From assembly GCA_038562555.1 (NCBI GenBank), contig JBCFBK010000022.1:16947-80946 (forward strand): a stretch of DNA of 64,000 nt. Reading direction: 5' to 3'. This DNA is from JBCFBK01 sp038562555 (GTDB taxonomy: Bacteria; Bacteroidota; Bacteroidia; Bacteroidales; Prolixibacteraceae). Every line of letters starts with the position of its first letter. Positions within the stretch are counted from its first letter, which is position 1. Of the stretch, positions 1 through 7,945 are shown in pieces. Below the pieces are notes generated by a model. It was not told the DNA's origin. It saw only the letters and a program-made list of their open reading frames with translations, and did no database searches. A program made the translations under genes and the position numbers.

Positions 1-129
1 ATTTGATGCGATATTTCGCAAAACAGTTTCAATATCACATCGCGGTGAAGGATGGATCGATTGTCCAGTTGTCATGTTAGAAACGAAAAGGCAACCGATT
101 AACAGGAGTAAATTTCGAATGCGCTTCAT
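1..129 (-). CDS. 5' part of a secreted protein, cut by window edge
   Basis: An open frame begins with ATG at 129 and runs off the left edge, giving 43 residues. The start MKRIRNLLLLIGCLFVSN is a typical Sec signal peptide: basic n-region, hydrophobic core, then TTGQS as a likely cleavage region. The mature part reads SIHPSPRCDIETVLRNIASN. The gene lies 47 bp after the truncated TudS-like gene on the same strand and is probably in the same transcription unit. A segment like ETVLRNIASN, following a signal peptide in a polysaccharide locus, would suit the first helix of a GH88/GH105-type enzyme. That is only a guess from context; too little is present to assign a family. Confidence 0.6.
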   Translation of the reverse strand, partial: MKRIRNLLLLIGCLFVSNMTTGQSIHPSPRCDIETVLRNIASN

Positions 130-176
130 ACATTGTAATTTTATAATGTTTGTTATCCAAAGATTAATTAACAGAA

Positions 177-449
177 TCAACCTTTCCTTTTTAAAATCTC
201 CTGAACGACTGGACCAATTGCAGAAGAAGTACATGCATATTGATCTAGTCTTGCATTTTGATTGAGAACACAATGGGCAACAAAGATCACTTTCTTACTT
301 CTCACGTCACTAAACGCCGGTATATACTCCTGGTTGGACCGGTGCATTTCATTTCCAGCAAATCCCGGTAGTACGCGCGTGAACGAAACCAATGAGGCAG
401 CAACGGGAACGCATGAGATTCCTTTGATAATGAATTTCTTTCTATCCAT
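177..449 (-). pseudogene. Truncated TudS-like (HCVLNQN-motif) protein with signal sequence
   Basis: A 90-residue product with an N-terminal signal or anchor (MDRKKFIIKGISCVPVAASL) is followed by VIFVAHCVLNQNARLDQ. The HC-[VI]-L-N-[QT]-N pattern resembles the first conserved block of small TudS/DUF523-related putative desulfidases (CD3072 type). In those proteins this block carries one Cys, and later Cys-containing blocks complete the site. Here the frame stops at EILKRKG, just where the next conserved block would follow, and no continuation is visible downstream in the same frame. I therefore read it as a C-terminally truncated remnant, though a genuine short secreted protein cannot be excluded. 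It follows the SusD-like gene beyond a terminator hairpin. Confidence 0.45.
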
Positions 450-513
450 TTTCCATTTCTTAGTAGAAAAATCTTGTTCAATAAAACAGCGTAATTCCGG
501 TTCTGCATACCGG

Positions 514-556
514 AAAATAAAAAACCGCCCAATACCTTACGACGGTTTTTTATTTT
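514..556 (-). terminator. Rho-independent terminator after the SusD-like gene
   Basis: Two perfectly complementary 14-nt arms (514-527 and 543-556) consist of a CCG core flanked by A/T runs, so each strand reads hairpin followed by a T-rich stretch. It lies about 30 nt downstream of the SusD-like stop codon and upstream of the truncated TudS-like gene. It probably ends the SusD-like transcript and is symmetric enough to work in both directions. Confidence 0.75.
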
Positions 557-585
557 GAATTTTAAAGTTCACAAGGTGCTGTTTA

Positions 586-2154
586 TTAGTGAACATCCCA
601 CCACAAGGGCGTGGATATTTTATCTTCCTTAATTTTCAAAAGATTGACTGCTGCTTCTGTCGCCTCCTTGTTCGATTGGTACTCAGTTGTCAGGAATGGA
701 AGTCTCCGGATATACTGCTTAGTAGGGTCCGGAATGTCCGGGTTATTGGAATTCGCAACCGGATACAGGCCAATCGTCGGCCTCCTCCGGTAATCGGCCC
801 ATGCTTCCATCCCGTCGGGAAACAGGGCAATCCACTTCTGTAAAGCGATTTGTTCCAACTGGATCGACTGAACGCTGGTATTGAACAAAACGGGAACATC
901 GCTCAATGCCGAAGAGCTAAGGAAATCGTCCGGGGGTACCGGCGTTGCTGTGCTGACCAGGTAGGCGTCGATCACGGATTGGTCGGTGATCCCCCATTGG
1001 CGCATCGAATGCGTAATCCCGGCTTCATACAGTTCCTTTACAGTCCCGCCCATATTCCATCCAAGCAAGGCTCCTTCTGCCCTTAAGAAATACGCCTCTG
1101 CCGTGCACATCACATTCGAAGGGGTGGTCAGATAATCGCTGACTCCCCCTGATGCGGGAGCTGTCCACCGTGGGCCGATGTGGGAATTCGCTTTGACCGA
1201 GTTCCGGGCGTCTGCCAACTGGACGGAGTTCAGACCATTCCTTAAACCTTCGAATGTGCCCGTATTCATCGCCGGAAGCCAGTACACCGGCAGCCGGGGA
1301 TCATTCATTCCCTTGAGTACAGACTCCATTGTCGCAGACATTCTGAATTCATTCCATTCGGACATTTGGGAAATTGAATTCACGTCCTGAATGCTATTCA
1401 GGGCAAGGGCATCATCGTCGGGACTCACTTCAAAAACACCCGCAGTGTACGCTGCTTCCGCTTCTGTTTTGGCCCGGGACGGATCAATAGCCGAAACTCT
1501 TACTGCTAAACGTAACCGGAGTGTGTTTGCAAACTTAACCCATTTATCCACGTTTCCACCATAAATGATATCATAGTTCCCAAAAACGTTTTTCCCCTGC
1601 ATCCCCTTTAACACCGTAACTGCCGCATCAAGTTTCTTGAAAAAATCGTCATAGATTTTATCCTGACTGTCATACGCCACGGACTTCCACGGTATTCCGG
1701 CCTCAAAATAAGGCATCGGTCCCCAATAGTCGGTCACCCGGTGCGTCGAATAAACCGTCCACAGCAAAGCCAACGCGTATTCGCCCGACGTCGGTTCTGT
1801 TTTTTCCATGATCGTTTGCAATTGCGGTAAGGTTTGGACAAAATGGTTTTCCCACACCGATCTTGCCCAATCCATTTCGATCTCATACTGATCGGTCGGG
1901 AAATAAGATACGCAGTTTGCCACATATTGGGCATATTGGTCGGCGAAAAGGTTTTGTTCAACCTGCCCGCCCCAGTTAACGGCATCCTGTGCCCTGGTAA
2001 AAAGGAAAGGCAATTCGGCAGGGCCAATCTGGGCGAGACTATTCGGATCGGTGTTAATTTCACTAAAATTGTCGGTGCATGAAATCACTGCGGTGGCGGT
2101 CAAAAGTGACATCAGAAACACCCTTCGCTTGATAATTGTATATAAACAGTTCAT
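586..2154 (-). CDS. SusD-like outer-membrane lipoprotein (SusD/RagB superfamily, PF12771-like)
   Basis: The 522-residue product has a signal peptide ending in a lipobox-like TAVISC (lipid-acceptor Cys about residue 26). The next residues, TDNFSEINTDPNS, are typical of the SusD-like_2 family. Such proteins cap a SusC TonB-dependent porin on the cell surface and bind oligosaccharides. Start: ATG at 2154. The preceding gene, 24 bp upstream, is only the C-terminal end of a SusC, so this protein appears to have lost its partner here. A terminator follows the gene. The TPR-like body and C-terminal part appear complete. It is not closely similar to the two other SusD proteins in the window, which have the RagB-type N-terminus, so it belongs to a different, third module. 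Confidence 0.88.
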   Translation of the reverse strand: MNCLYTIIKRRVFLMSLLTATAVISCTDNFSEINTDPNSLAQIGPAELPFLFTRAQDAVNWGGQVEQNLFADQYAQYVANCVSYFPTDQYEIEMDWARSVWENHFVQTLPQLQTIMEKTEPTSGEYALALLWTVYSTHRVTDYWGPMPYFEAGIPWKSVAYDSQDKIYDDFFKKLDAAVTVLKGMQGKNVFGNYDIIYGGNVDKWVKFANTLRLRLAVRVSAIDPSRAKTEAEAAYTAGVFEVSPDDDALALNSIQDVNSISQMSEWNEFRMSATMESVLKGMNDPRLPVYWLPAMNTGTFEGLRNGLNSVQLADARNSVKANSHIGPRWTAPASGGVSDYLTTPSNVMCTAEAYFLRAEGALLGWNMGGTVKELYEAGITHSMRQWGITDQSVIDAYLVSTATPVPPDDFLSSSALSDVPVLFNTSVQSIQLEQIALQKWIALFPDGMEAWADYRRRPTIGLYPVANSNNPDIPDPTKQYIRRLPFLTTEYQSNKEATEAAVNLLKIKEDKISTPLWWDVH

Positions 2155-2178
2155 AATTGTACTCCTTATTAAGTGACA

Positions 2179-2973
2179 CTAAAAGTTTAAATGAAGATTT
2201 ACCCCTATGCTCCTGGTGGAAGGCATCCCATACTCAATTCCCTTGAATGTATTCCCGGTTCCGTATGTAATGTCCGGATCAAACCACATCGTCCTCCTTT
2301 TTAGGCCGGGAATATCGAGTTTTGATTTACCCCGGTACAGCCAGAATAAGTTACGGGCTACCAACGAGATTTCGGCAGATTTTATGAAGAAGTAATTGGG
2401 AACTGGCAGTGAATAACCGATGGAGATTTCACGAACCCTGAAATTTGTTGCGTTATAAGCGTAAAATTCACCTGTTCCATGGCGTTTCCCGGAAACGGTT
2501 TGCCAGAACTGCTGTGAGGAAATGGCCGCGTTTACCGACTGTCCGCTGGTATTCACACCTCCCAGCACCCAGCCTCCTTCCCGGTAAGGCAGTGTACTCT
2601 GCGTCAAGCCGCTGTATGACAGATTCATTTCCGTTCCGGATATCGCCACCCCGCCAATCCGGCCATCCATCAACACTCTTAGCGAGAAATCCTTATATTG
2701 GACCGTATTGGTGAGCCCCATCGTGGCATCCGGATTAAAATTGCCAATCAAAGACGGTTGTTGTCCTGCTTTGCCTGAAGCAATGGGGAGACCGTTATCG
2801 GTTACCAGGAATTGCCCCTTGTCATTGCGCGCCCATTTTGTGGCTACAATATCCCCGAAGCTTTCGCCCACGACGACCTGCGGTCGTCCTCCCCAGTCAC
2901 TAAAACTACCCTGGTACACCACACTCAGTCCTTCCGACAACTCGATATTTTCCGTTTCGAAATCCCGTTTTTT
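2179..2973 (-). pseudogene. SusC C-terminal fragment (TonB-dependent receptor remnant)
   Basis: About 265 residues of a SusC C-terminus: the segment VVVGESFGDIVATKW, followed by a short KGQF-type linker, is the usual late-barrel signature. The product ends in the beta-signal-like IGVNLHLNF. A complete SusC has about 1000-1100 residues, so plug, carboxypeptidase-like domain, signal peptide and most of the barrel are missing. The frame stays open upstream (readable as KRDFETENIELSEGL) to about 2973. From roughly there the opposite strand becomes the better coding reading, and a TGA closes this frame near 3163. The only possible starts are internal TTG codons. This is a deletion or rearrangement remnant, or a misassembly, upstream of an intact SusD-like gene. 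Confidence 0.75.
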
Positions 2974-3417
2974 GATATTGATTCTGAACTCACTTCCTTT
3001 CGCGTTGCTGATGGTCTGTATGTTCCGCAGGAAGCCTCCCCAAAAGAAGACAGCTTTTTCGGTGAAGGAAACGGAAACGGTATTGTTGAGCCGGGAGAGC
3101 GTGTCAGCTTTTTGGTTCAGCCAGACAAGGATAAGCCCAACTGGTATGGCTTGAAGGTCTTTTCAGACGACCCATACATCGATCAGTCGATGGAAGAACG
3201 AAAATTTAACAACCGAAATGACTGGTCAGGTGCGATGAGGGCAACGTCCGAGGTCTTCATCCGGAAGGAATGCCCCGATCAACATCTGATCCGGCTTTAC
3301 GGTGAATTTGACCACCCCGCGGAAGGCAATATCCCTCATGATAAACAGGGAGCAACATCTTTTATACATTTGACTAAACGCGTCTCTTTTAGTGTTCGGG
3401 TTCAAAAAAAAAGATAA
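2974..3417 (+). pseudogene. Inverted C-terminal fragment of an unrecognised protein
   Basis: A plus-strand reading frame ends with TAA at 3415-3417 and looks coding from about 2974. It contains GEGNGNGIVEPGERVSFLV, then NWYGLKVFSDDPYID and FIRKECPDQHLIRLYGE, a composition typical of a secreted beta-sandwich domain. The minus strand cannot be read through the same stretch because it has stops and no SusC-like sequence beyond about 3120. No start codon with a signal peptide exists. Upstream the frame runs antisense through the SusC fragment, so this is a 5'-truncated piece joined to it in inverted orientation. The exact junction is uncertain (2945-3050). I do not recognise the family. Its 3' end overlaps the decayed DUF4350-like copy on the other strand. 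Confidence 0.5.
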
Positions 3418-3710
3418 ACCTCAAGTTTTTCATGACCGCCGGTTTCCACCCACAACTACGGATATTTGTCTGAACAATCAGTTTCTCACCCCCTGCAAGC
3501 AGCAGGCTCACCAGATTTTTAGCTGCCTGCATATTCTCAAAGTCTTCAGGAAGACGGCTGTGATCGATATATTCATTATAAATCCACGGGTCGCTCATGC
3601 CCAGCACATAACCTTTCCCGTATCAGCATTCGGCTATGATTGTTTGGTCATCTGCTGTCGGTAAAGGTTTTGCTTTTCCGGCGCAAGTGACGGAAACAAT
3701 ATATCGGGAG
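3389..3710 (-). pseudogene. Decayed C-terminal copy of the DUF4350-like secreted protein
   Basis: The residues DPWIYNEYIDHSRLPEDFEN, then MQAAKNLV, are nearly identical to the C-terminus of the intact protein at 41730-42521. Upstream the match continues as CAGKAKPLPTADDQTIIAEC, but an in-frame TGA replaces the Arg codon of the ARYGKGYVL block. After LLLAGGEK the frame runs on for about 25 unrelated residues instead of stopping. The N-terminal two thirds are absent. This is a fragment of a paralogue, created when the surrounding segment was rearranged. It shows that the far-left and far-right flanks of the polysaccharide region once carried the same gene. Confidence 0.8.
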
Positions 3711-3738
3711 GATTTTTTGCCAGGACAGCGTTGGCCAA

Positions 3739-5256
3739 TTAGTGGATTGGCTCCGGCTTCCAAACCATATCCGGGTCCAACGGATAACTCGGCCGATGAA
3801 CATGTTTAAAAGGTAATGTCCGCATATCCAGGTTACAAAATCCCGATGTTAAAGCCATTAAATGAACCGGAGCAATATCCCGCAACTCAGGGTATAAATA
3901 GCCCAGTTTAACAACCACTATTTTGAAGTCCAATGGATTTAACCCTACTTCCTTAAAATCATTCACTTCCACGAAAGAACGCCGTGTATTTAAAATAACT
4001 GTTTTCACCCCATCTGTTTCAACAACTGCTGCTCCTCTTTTCGTATCCATTACCGAATCGGGGGAGAGAAACAAAACTTTCGCTTTTATCGAAAGCGACT
4101 TCCCGAAAACATAATCGACTTTTCCGCCCAGATTCAGACTGATATGCGAACCGACTCCGGCATGAATGCATTGTCTCAGTGCTTCAGGGTCAACAATACC
4201 GGCTACTAATACATTTTTGATTTGATGTCTGACCAAAGCTTCCAACACCTGCGTGTTATCACCTGGTGCGCCGGCAGTCGTGTTATCACCCGAATCTGAT
4301 ATAAAGACTGTCTTATCCGGGTATTCTTCAGATTTGAGGATCATCTCATCGATCGATCCTGATGGCACGTCCAATCCTAATTTGTCCCGGCTATTCCAAA
4401 TTTGCTGAGCCAGACGATTTGCTTCACTTTTTGCTTCATTTCTGTATTTTTTATCTTTGGCCACCACAAAAACCCGCATAGCCGAACGCGGCAGGTCGGC
4501 CCAACAATAACCGGCAAAAATTGAGGCATCAAGAAGTTCCTCTTTTTTGGCGACATCCGGTATCTGTGCATAGATCGAATGCAGCGGCTCTACCTCGGTA
4601 ATGCTTTTTTCGCCCGGCACCAGGATCGGAATGATAACACACTCGATATGAGGCTTCCATCCATATTTCAACGCATCTGCAAGCATTTGTGCAGCTCTTG
4701 CTTTCGTCTCGGCGCCATCCCTGTGCGGCGCAGTACGATAGGCTGTGATCAGATCAATATGCTTTACAAAGTCGGGTGAAAGATTACCATGGAGGTCAAA
4801 ACTTCCTGCAATGAGTATGTCTTTGCCTGTCAAATCTCTTATTTTCTGAATGAGCATAGCCTGTGCGTCTTCATAACCTGCCACATGCAGTGCTCCATGC
4901 ATATCCATATAGATCCCGTCAAGATGGCCTGCACGCTTTATGCTGTCCAGTATTTCATTCATAAAATCTTCAAAGGCTGAGCGTTCCACAACCCCTCCCG
5001 GCCAGGCATAAGCATGCAGCGTAGGTACGAGTTCAATATTCGCCTTCTTAAAGACACCGGCCCATAATTCATCTTTTATTACATCCGCCCCACGCAAAAC
5101 GCTGAAGTCGGATTCTTTTGTCAAAAGAGTTGAAAATGTATTGGACTCGTGCCTGATCCCAAGTGTCAACACTCTTTTCTGCCTGGTTTCAGCCTGGCAC
5201 GAAAAAGCCGAAACCAGAAATAATCCGTATAAGATGTACATTATTAATCGTTTCAT
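3739..5256 (-). CDS. MlrC-like M81 family metallopeptidase, lipoprotein
   Basis: 505 residues. The signal peptide carries a lipobox (LVSAFSC), so it is probably a periplasmic or outer-membrane lipoprotein, whereas most MlrC proteins are cytoplasmic. The N-terminal DUF1485-type domain includes GIRHESNTFS near residue 35, YMDMHGALHVAGYEDAQ and SFDLHGNLSP, then TAPHRDG. These Asp/His residues are the expected zinc ligands. The C-terminal MlrC domain has SDSGDNTTAGAPGDNT. The founding member cleaves linearised microcystin peptides, and relatives are thought to hydrolyse amide or cyclic amide bonds. It starts 10 bp after the M24-like gene stops and is surely cotranscribed with it, in the tail of the second polysaccharide module. 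Its substrate here is unknown. The next stretch downstream is degenerate sequence. Confidence 0.88.
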   Translation of the reverse strand: MKRLIMYILYGLFLVSAFSCQAETRQKRVLTLGIRHESNTFSTLLTKESDFSVLRGADVIKDELWAGVFKKANIELVPTLHAYAWPGGVVERSAFEDFMNEILDSIKRAGHLDGIYMDMHGALHVAGYEDAQAMLIQKIRDLTGKDILIAGSFDLHGNLSPDFVKHIDLITAYRTAPHRDGAETKARAAQMLADALKYGWKPHIECVIIPILVPGEKSITEVEPLHSIYAQIPDVAKKEELLDASIFAGYCWADLPRSAMRVFVVAKDKKYRNEAKSEANRLAQQIWNSRDKLGLDVPSGSIDEMILKSEEYPDKTVFISDSGDNTTAGAPGDNTQVLEALVRHQIKNVLVAGIVDPEALRQCIHAGVGSHISLNLGGKVDYVFGKSLSIKAKVLFLSPDSVMDTKRGAAVVETDGVKTVILNTRRSFVEVNDFKEVGLNPLDFKIVVVKLGYLYPELRDIAPVHLMALTSGFCNLDMRTLPFKHVHRPSYPLDPDMVWKPEPIH

Positions 5257-5266
5257 TATTTGATAT

Positions 5267-6679
5267 TTAAGGATTAAGACTTAATACCTGTTTGTAATTC
5301 AGGAAAAAAGGAGGAACAATGCCAGGTATATTCGATAAAGGCAGAATCTCCTGCGGAAGAGAGAACCCCAATTCTCCCATCATGAATTTGCGTCGTTGCA
5401 TGCATCGGTCATAAACATCAGGATACTGTTCTTTCAGGCTGTTTTGCAGAACCACATCGGCAATGATAACACCTTCTTCCATCCTTGATGAAAAATAGTT
5501 CTTCGAACGGGGAATAATATCAACCTGCATATACATTCCCGACCGGATTTCATCCTCCGAATCTTGACAGATGGGGGAACTGACCCATTCGTCATAATGG
5601 ATCAGATGGCCGGGGTTTAGGAATACCGCAAAATCTTCGAAAGGAAGATAAGCATCTATAATTTCCCGCAGAACTTTTCCTTTAATCCCTATTTTCAGAT
5701 TCTCATACCATTTGGCACAAGCATAAAAGTAGGGAGCCGCAAACTTCTCAACATATCCTTTTGCCGAATCGGGCAGATCATCTTCGCTGGCAGCAACCCA
5801 TCCTGCCCGGCAGATGTTGCTGCCCCAATAACCAATACCTGTTGAACATGGTTCTCCTTTTTTAATGATGGCTCCAACAGGACTGGATAAACCAATATGC
5901 TGATTCCCGCTGCTTTTCATTCCCATATAGCAATTCAGAGGAAATCCGGTATATTGATATTCTTTCATCAACTCAAAATCCGTTATATTACATCTGAAAT
6001 TTTTAAACAGGTTTTTAATCCCTTCAGAAGCCATGATATTGGAATATTCAAAAAAAGCAATTTCCCTGACCGAACATCGTGTCCTCAGACCGTACCGGGG
6101 AGACATCAGCAAATCTGTCGCATTTACGACATGATCGTTCCCGCAAACTGAACGAAGGATCTCTACAATATAAGACGGTATTTCTATTATTTTTTCAGGA
6201 TTGGAAAATTCAACATCTGAGAAGTATTTCCATCCAACACATCCTATTTTCGAACTCCTGTTTATACCTTCATCTTCAAATATTGATTTTAACGGCCTGC
6301 TATTGTCTTTTGGCTGGCTGATAAGCGAGAAAGACTGATATCTTTCATGTCTTAATTTTCCGCTGCTATGTAAAGGTGACATAGCCAGATGTGCAACACA
6401 TTCATTTCCAACCAGGAGCAAAGGTGTATCTTCCTTTTTAATAATCAGCAAGGCTTCTTCAAACCGGGGATCGAAATGAATCAGGTACATCAGGTTTGCA
6501 AAATGCTCGCGGTCTCCGTAAACAACAAGATGAGTTAAACCCCGGGAGTCCATTAAATCACGACATTCCTGAAGTCTTTCCCCGATCTCAGACGCCAATG
6601 GTTCAGGAATTATCTTGTTAGCCGGCGTTCCGAAATCGGGCCAGTCTATTTCTTTCAAAAACACGCTCTTATTTTCCAT
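5267..6679 (-). CDS. Creatinase-like M24 family protein with degenerate metal site
   Basis: 470 residues, no signal peptide, so cytoplasmic. It has the two-domain layout of creatinase/prolidase: an N-terminal domain to about residue 195 and a C-terminal pita-bread domain after it. The canonical five metal ligands are mostly lost. The usual SDITR block reads GSNICRAGW (about 286-294), the first Asp is absent, the Glu of the EPG block is Asp in MQVDIIP (about 384-390), and the final IED block reads IADVV (about 406-410). Only the His in NPGHLIHYDEW (about 355-365) remains. Creatinase itself is a metal-independent member of this fold, so a hydrolase acting on a small C-N bond is plausible, but the substrate is unknown. 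It is followed 10 bp later by the M81 lipoprotein. Confidence 0.8.
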   Translation of the reverse strand: MENKSVFLKEIDWPDFGTPANKIIPEPLASEIGERLQECRDLMDSRGLTHLVVYGDREHFANLMYLIHFDPRFEEALLIIKKEDTPLLLVGNECVAHLAMSPLHSSGKLRHERYQSFSLISQPKDNSRPLKSIFEDEGINRSSKIGCVGWKYFSDVEFSNPEKIIEIPSYIVEILRSVCGNDHVVNATDLLMSPRYGLRTRCSVREIAFFEYSNIMASEGIKNLFKNFRCNITDFELMKEYQYTGFPLNCYMGMKSSGNQHIGLSSPVGAIIKKGEPCSTGIGYWGSNICRAGWVAASEDDLPDSAKGYVEKFAAPYFYACAKWYENLKIGIKGKVLREIIDAYLPFEDFAVFLNPGHLIHYDEWVSSPICQDSEDEIRSGMYMQVDIIPRSKNYFSSRMEEGVIIADVVLQNSLKEQYPDVYDRCMQRRKFMMGELGFSLPQEILPLSNIPGIVPPFFLNYKQVLSLNP

Positions 6680-6797
6680 AACTTATTGGAATTATATTTT
6701 CAATCAGGATATAAAAAGCCGGATGGTGATTAAGTTCCTCATGCATGTTCAATATATATTAGGTTTATCGGGATCCCCATTCAACTTTTCCATCCTG

Positions 6798-7892
6798 TCA
6801 TTTTGACACAAGCTTGCAGACTTCACTTGCAGCCATTAAAAAAGCCCCGGAGCCGTAGGCTTCACTGTCGCCAGCCTTAACATCGTCAGGTGCGTCACCC
6901 ACCTGTTGTACATATCCCAGCCGGCCATCCTGATCAATATGCCCGACCAACACGGTCCATGCTTTCATTACAGTCATCTCGTATGCCTCACGGTCAAGTA
7001 AACCACTATTAACCCCATAGGCCAGTGCATAACAATAAAACGCCGTTCCGCTCGACTCCATGCCTCCGTAATGGGAGTCATCCAGTAAACTGCTCGGCCA
7101 ATATCCTTCTTTTAACTGCAGTTGCTTAATTTTTGCAGCCATCTCCTTATATAAATTTTCATAGAATATCCTTCCGGGATAATCTTTGGGTATGACCTCC
7201 AGTACTTTTGCAAGACCTCCCATCACCCAGCCATTCCCTCTTGACCAGAACACCTTTTTACCGCCGGGTGTCTTCTGCTGAAAATATCTGTCATCACGAA
7301 AATAAAGATGTTCATTGCTGTCGTACAGATACTGATGCGTAATAGTCCATAATTCGTCCATTTTATCCAGGTATTTTATTTCACCGCTTATCGCCGCATA
7401 TTTGGCGAATGCAGGTGGGGCCATAAAAAGAGCATCACACCAACTCCACCAGTTCCACCAGTAACGGTTACCGGAGAACGTTACATCAGGTTCCCGTGGC
7501 GTGCGGTCAAAACCGGCATCCAGACAATAGACCGTTTTATCAATCATTTTGGGATCACCAATCAGTGAATACAAATCCAGGTACATATGCGAAATCGCCA
7601 GCACATTGGCATCGTACGGACGCGGACGAACCGACCAGTTGTACTGGTTGCCCATATCGGTCATGGCCTTCAGGTATTTGATCTTTGGATCTGCTTTGTA
7701 TAAATCCACCAGCCCGGAGTAATAAGCCCCGTATTCCCAGTCCCACAGATCCACTCCGGTAGGGTGTTGCTGCTGCCAGTCGAAAACACGTTCGGCTGCT
7801 TCCAAAACCGATCTCTTTGAGATTGAGGCAGCATTGATGTTAAGGACTTCACCGCAAATAATTAATATCAGAAGGACTTTTTTTATTTCCAT
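6798..7892 (-). CDS. GH105 unsaturated uronyl (rhamnogalacturonyl-type) hydrolase
   Basis: 364 residues with a Sec signal peptide (MEIKKVLLILIICGEVLNINA). The six-hairpin toroid family signatures are present: WDWEYGAYYSGL (about 50-61), WCDALFM (151-157) with the probable catalytic Asp153, and FWSRGNGWVMGGL (215-227). GH105 enzymes hydrate the unsaturated uronic acid left at the non-reducing end of lyase products, releasing it as a ring-opened sugar acid. It lies 53 bp downstream of a heparinase-type lyase, so lyase product to monosaccharide processing is the obvious order. A second GH105 lies at 26620. Length is normal for the family, and a periplasmic location is likely. Alternative GH88 assignment is less likely given the RGNGW block. 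Confidence 0.9.
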   Translation of the reverse strand: MEIKKVLLILIICGEVLNINAASISKRSVLEAAERVFDWQQQHPTGVDLWDWEYGAYYSGLVDLYKADPKIKYLKAMTDMGNQYNWSVRPRPYDANVLAISHMYLDLYSLIGDPKMIDKTVYCLDAGFDRTPREPDVTFSGNRYWWNWWSWCDALFMAPPAFAKYAAISGEIKYLDKMDELWTITHQYLYDSNEHLYFRDDRYFQQKTPGGKKVFWSRGNGWVMGGLAKVLEVIPKDYPGRIFYENLYKEMAAKIKQLQLKEGYWPSSLLDDSHYGGMESSGTAFYCYALAYGVNSGLLDREAYEMTVMKAWTVLVGHIDQDGRLGYVQQVGDAPDDVKAGDSEAYGSGAFLMAASEVCKLVSK

Positions 7893-7945
7893 CTTGTTCG
7901 TTTATTGATTTATAAAATTACAAAAAGCGTAACCTGCCTACACTG

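Noticed and set aside
2708..3154. 148-codon plus-strand frame overlapping the SusC fragment
   Set aside because: Composition is not protein-like; the neighbouring plus frame ending at 3417 is the credible one.
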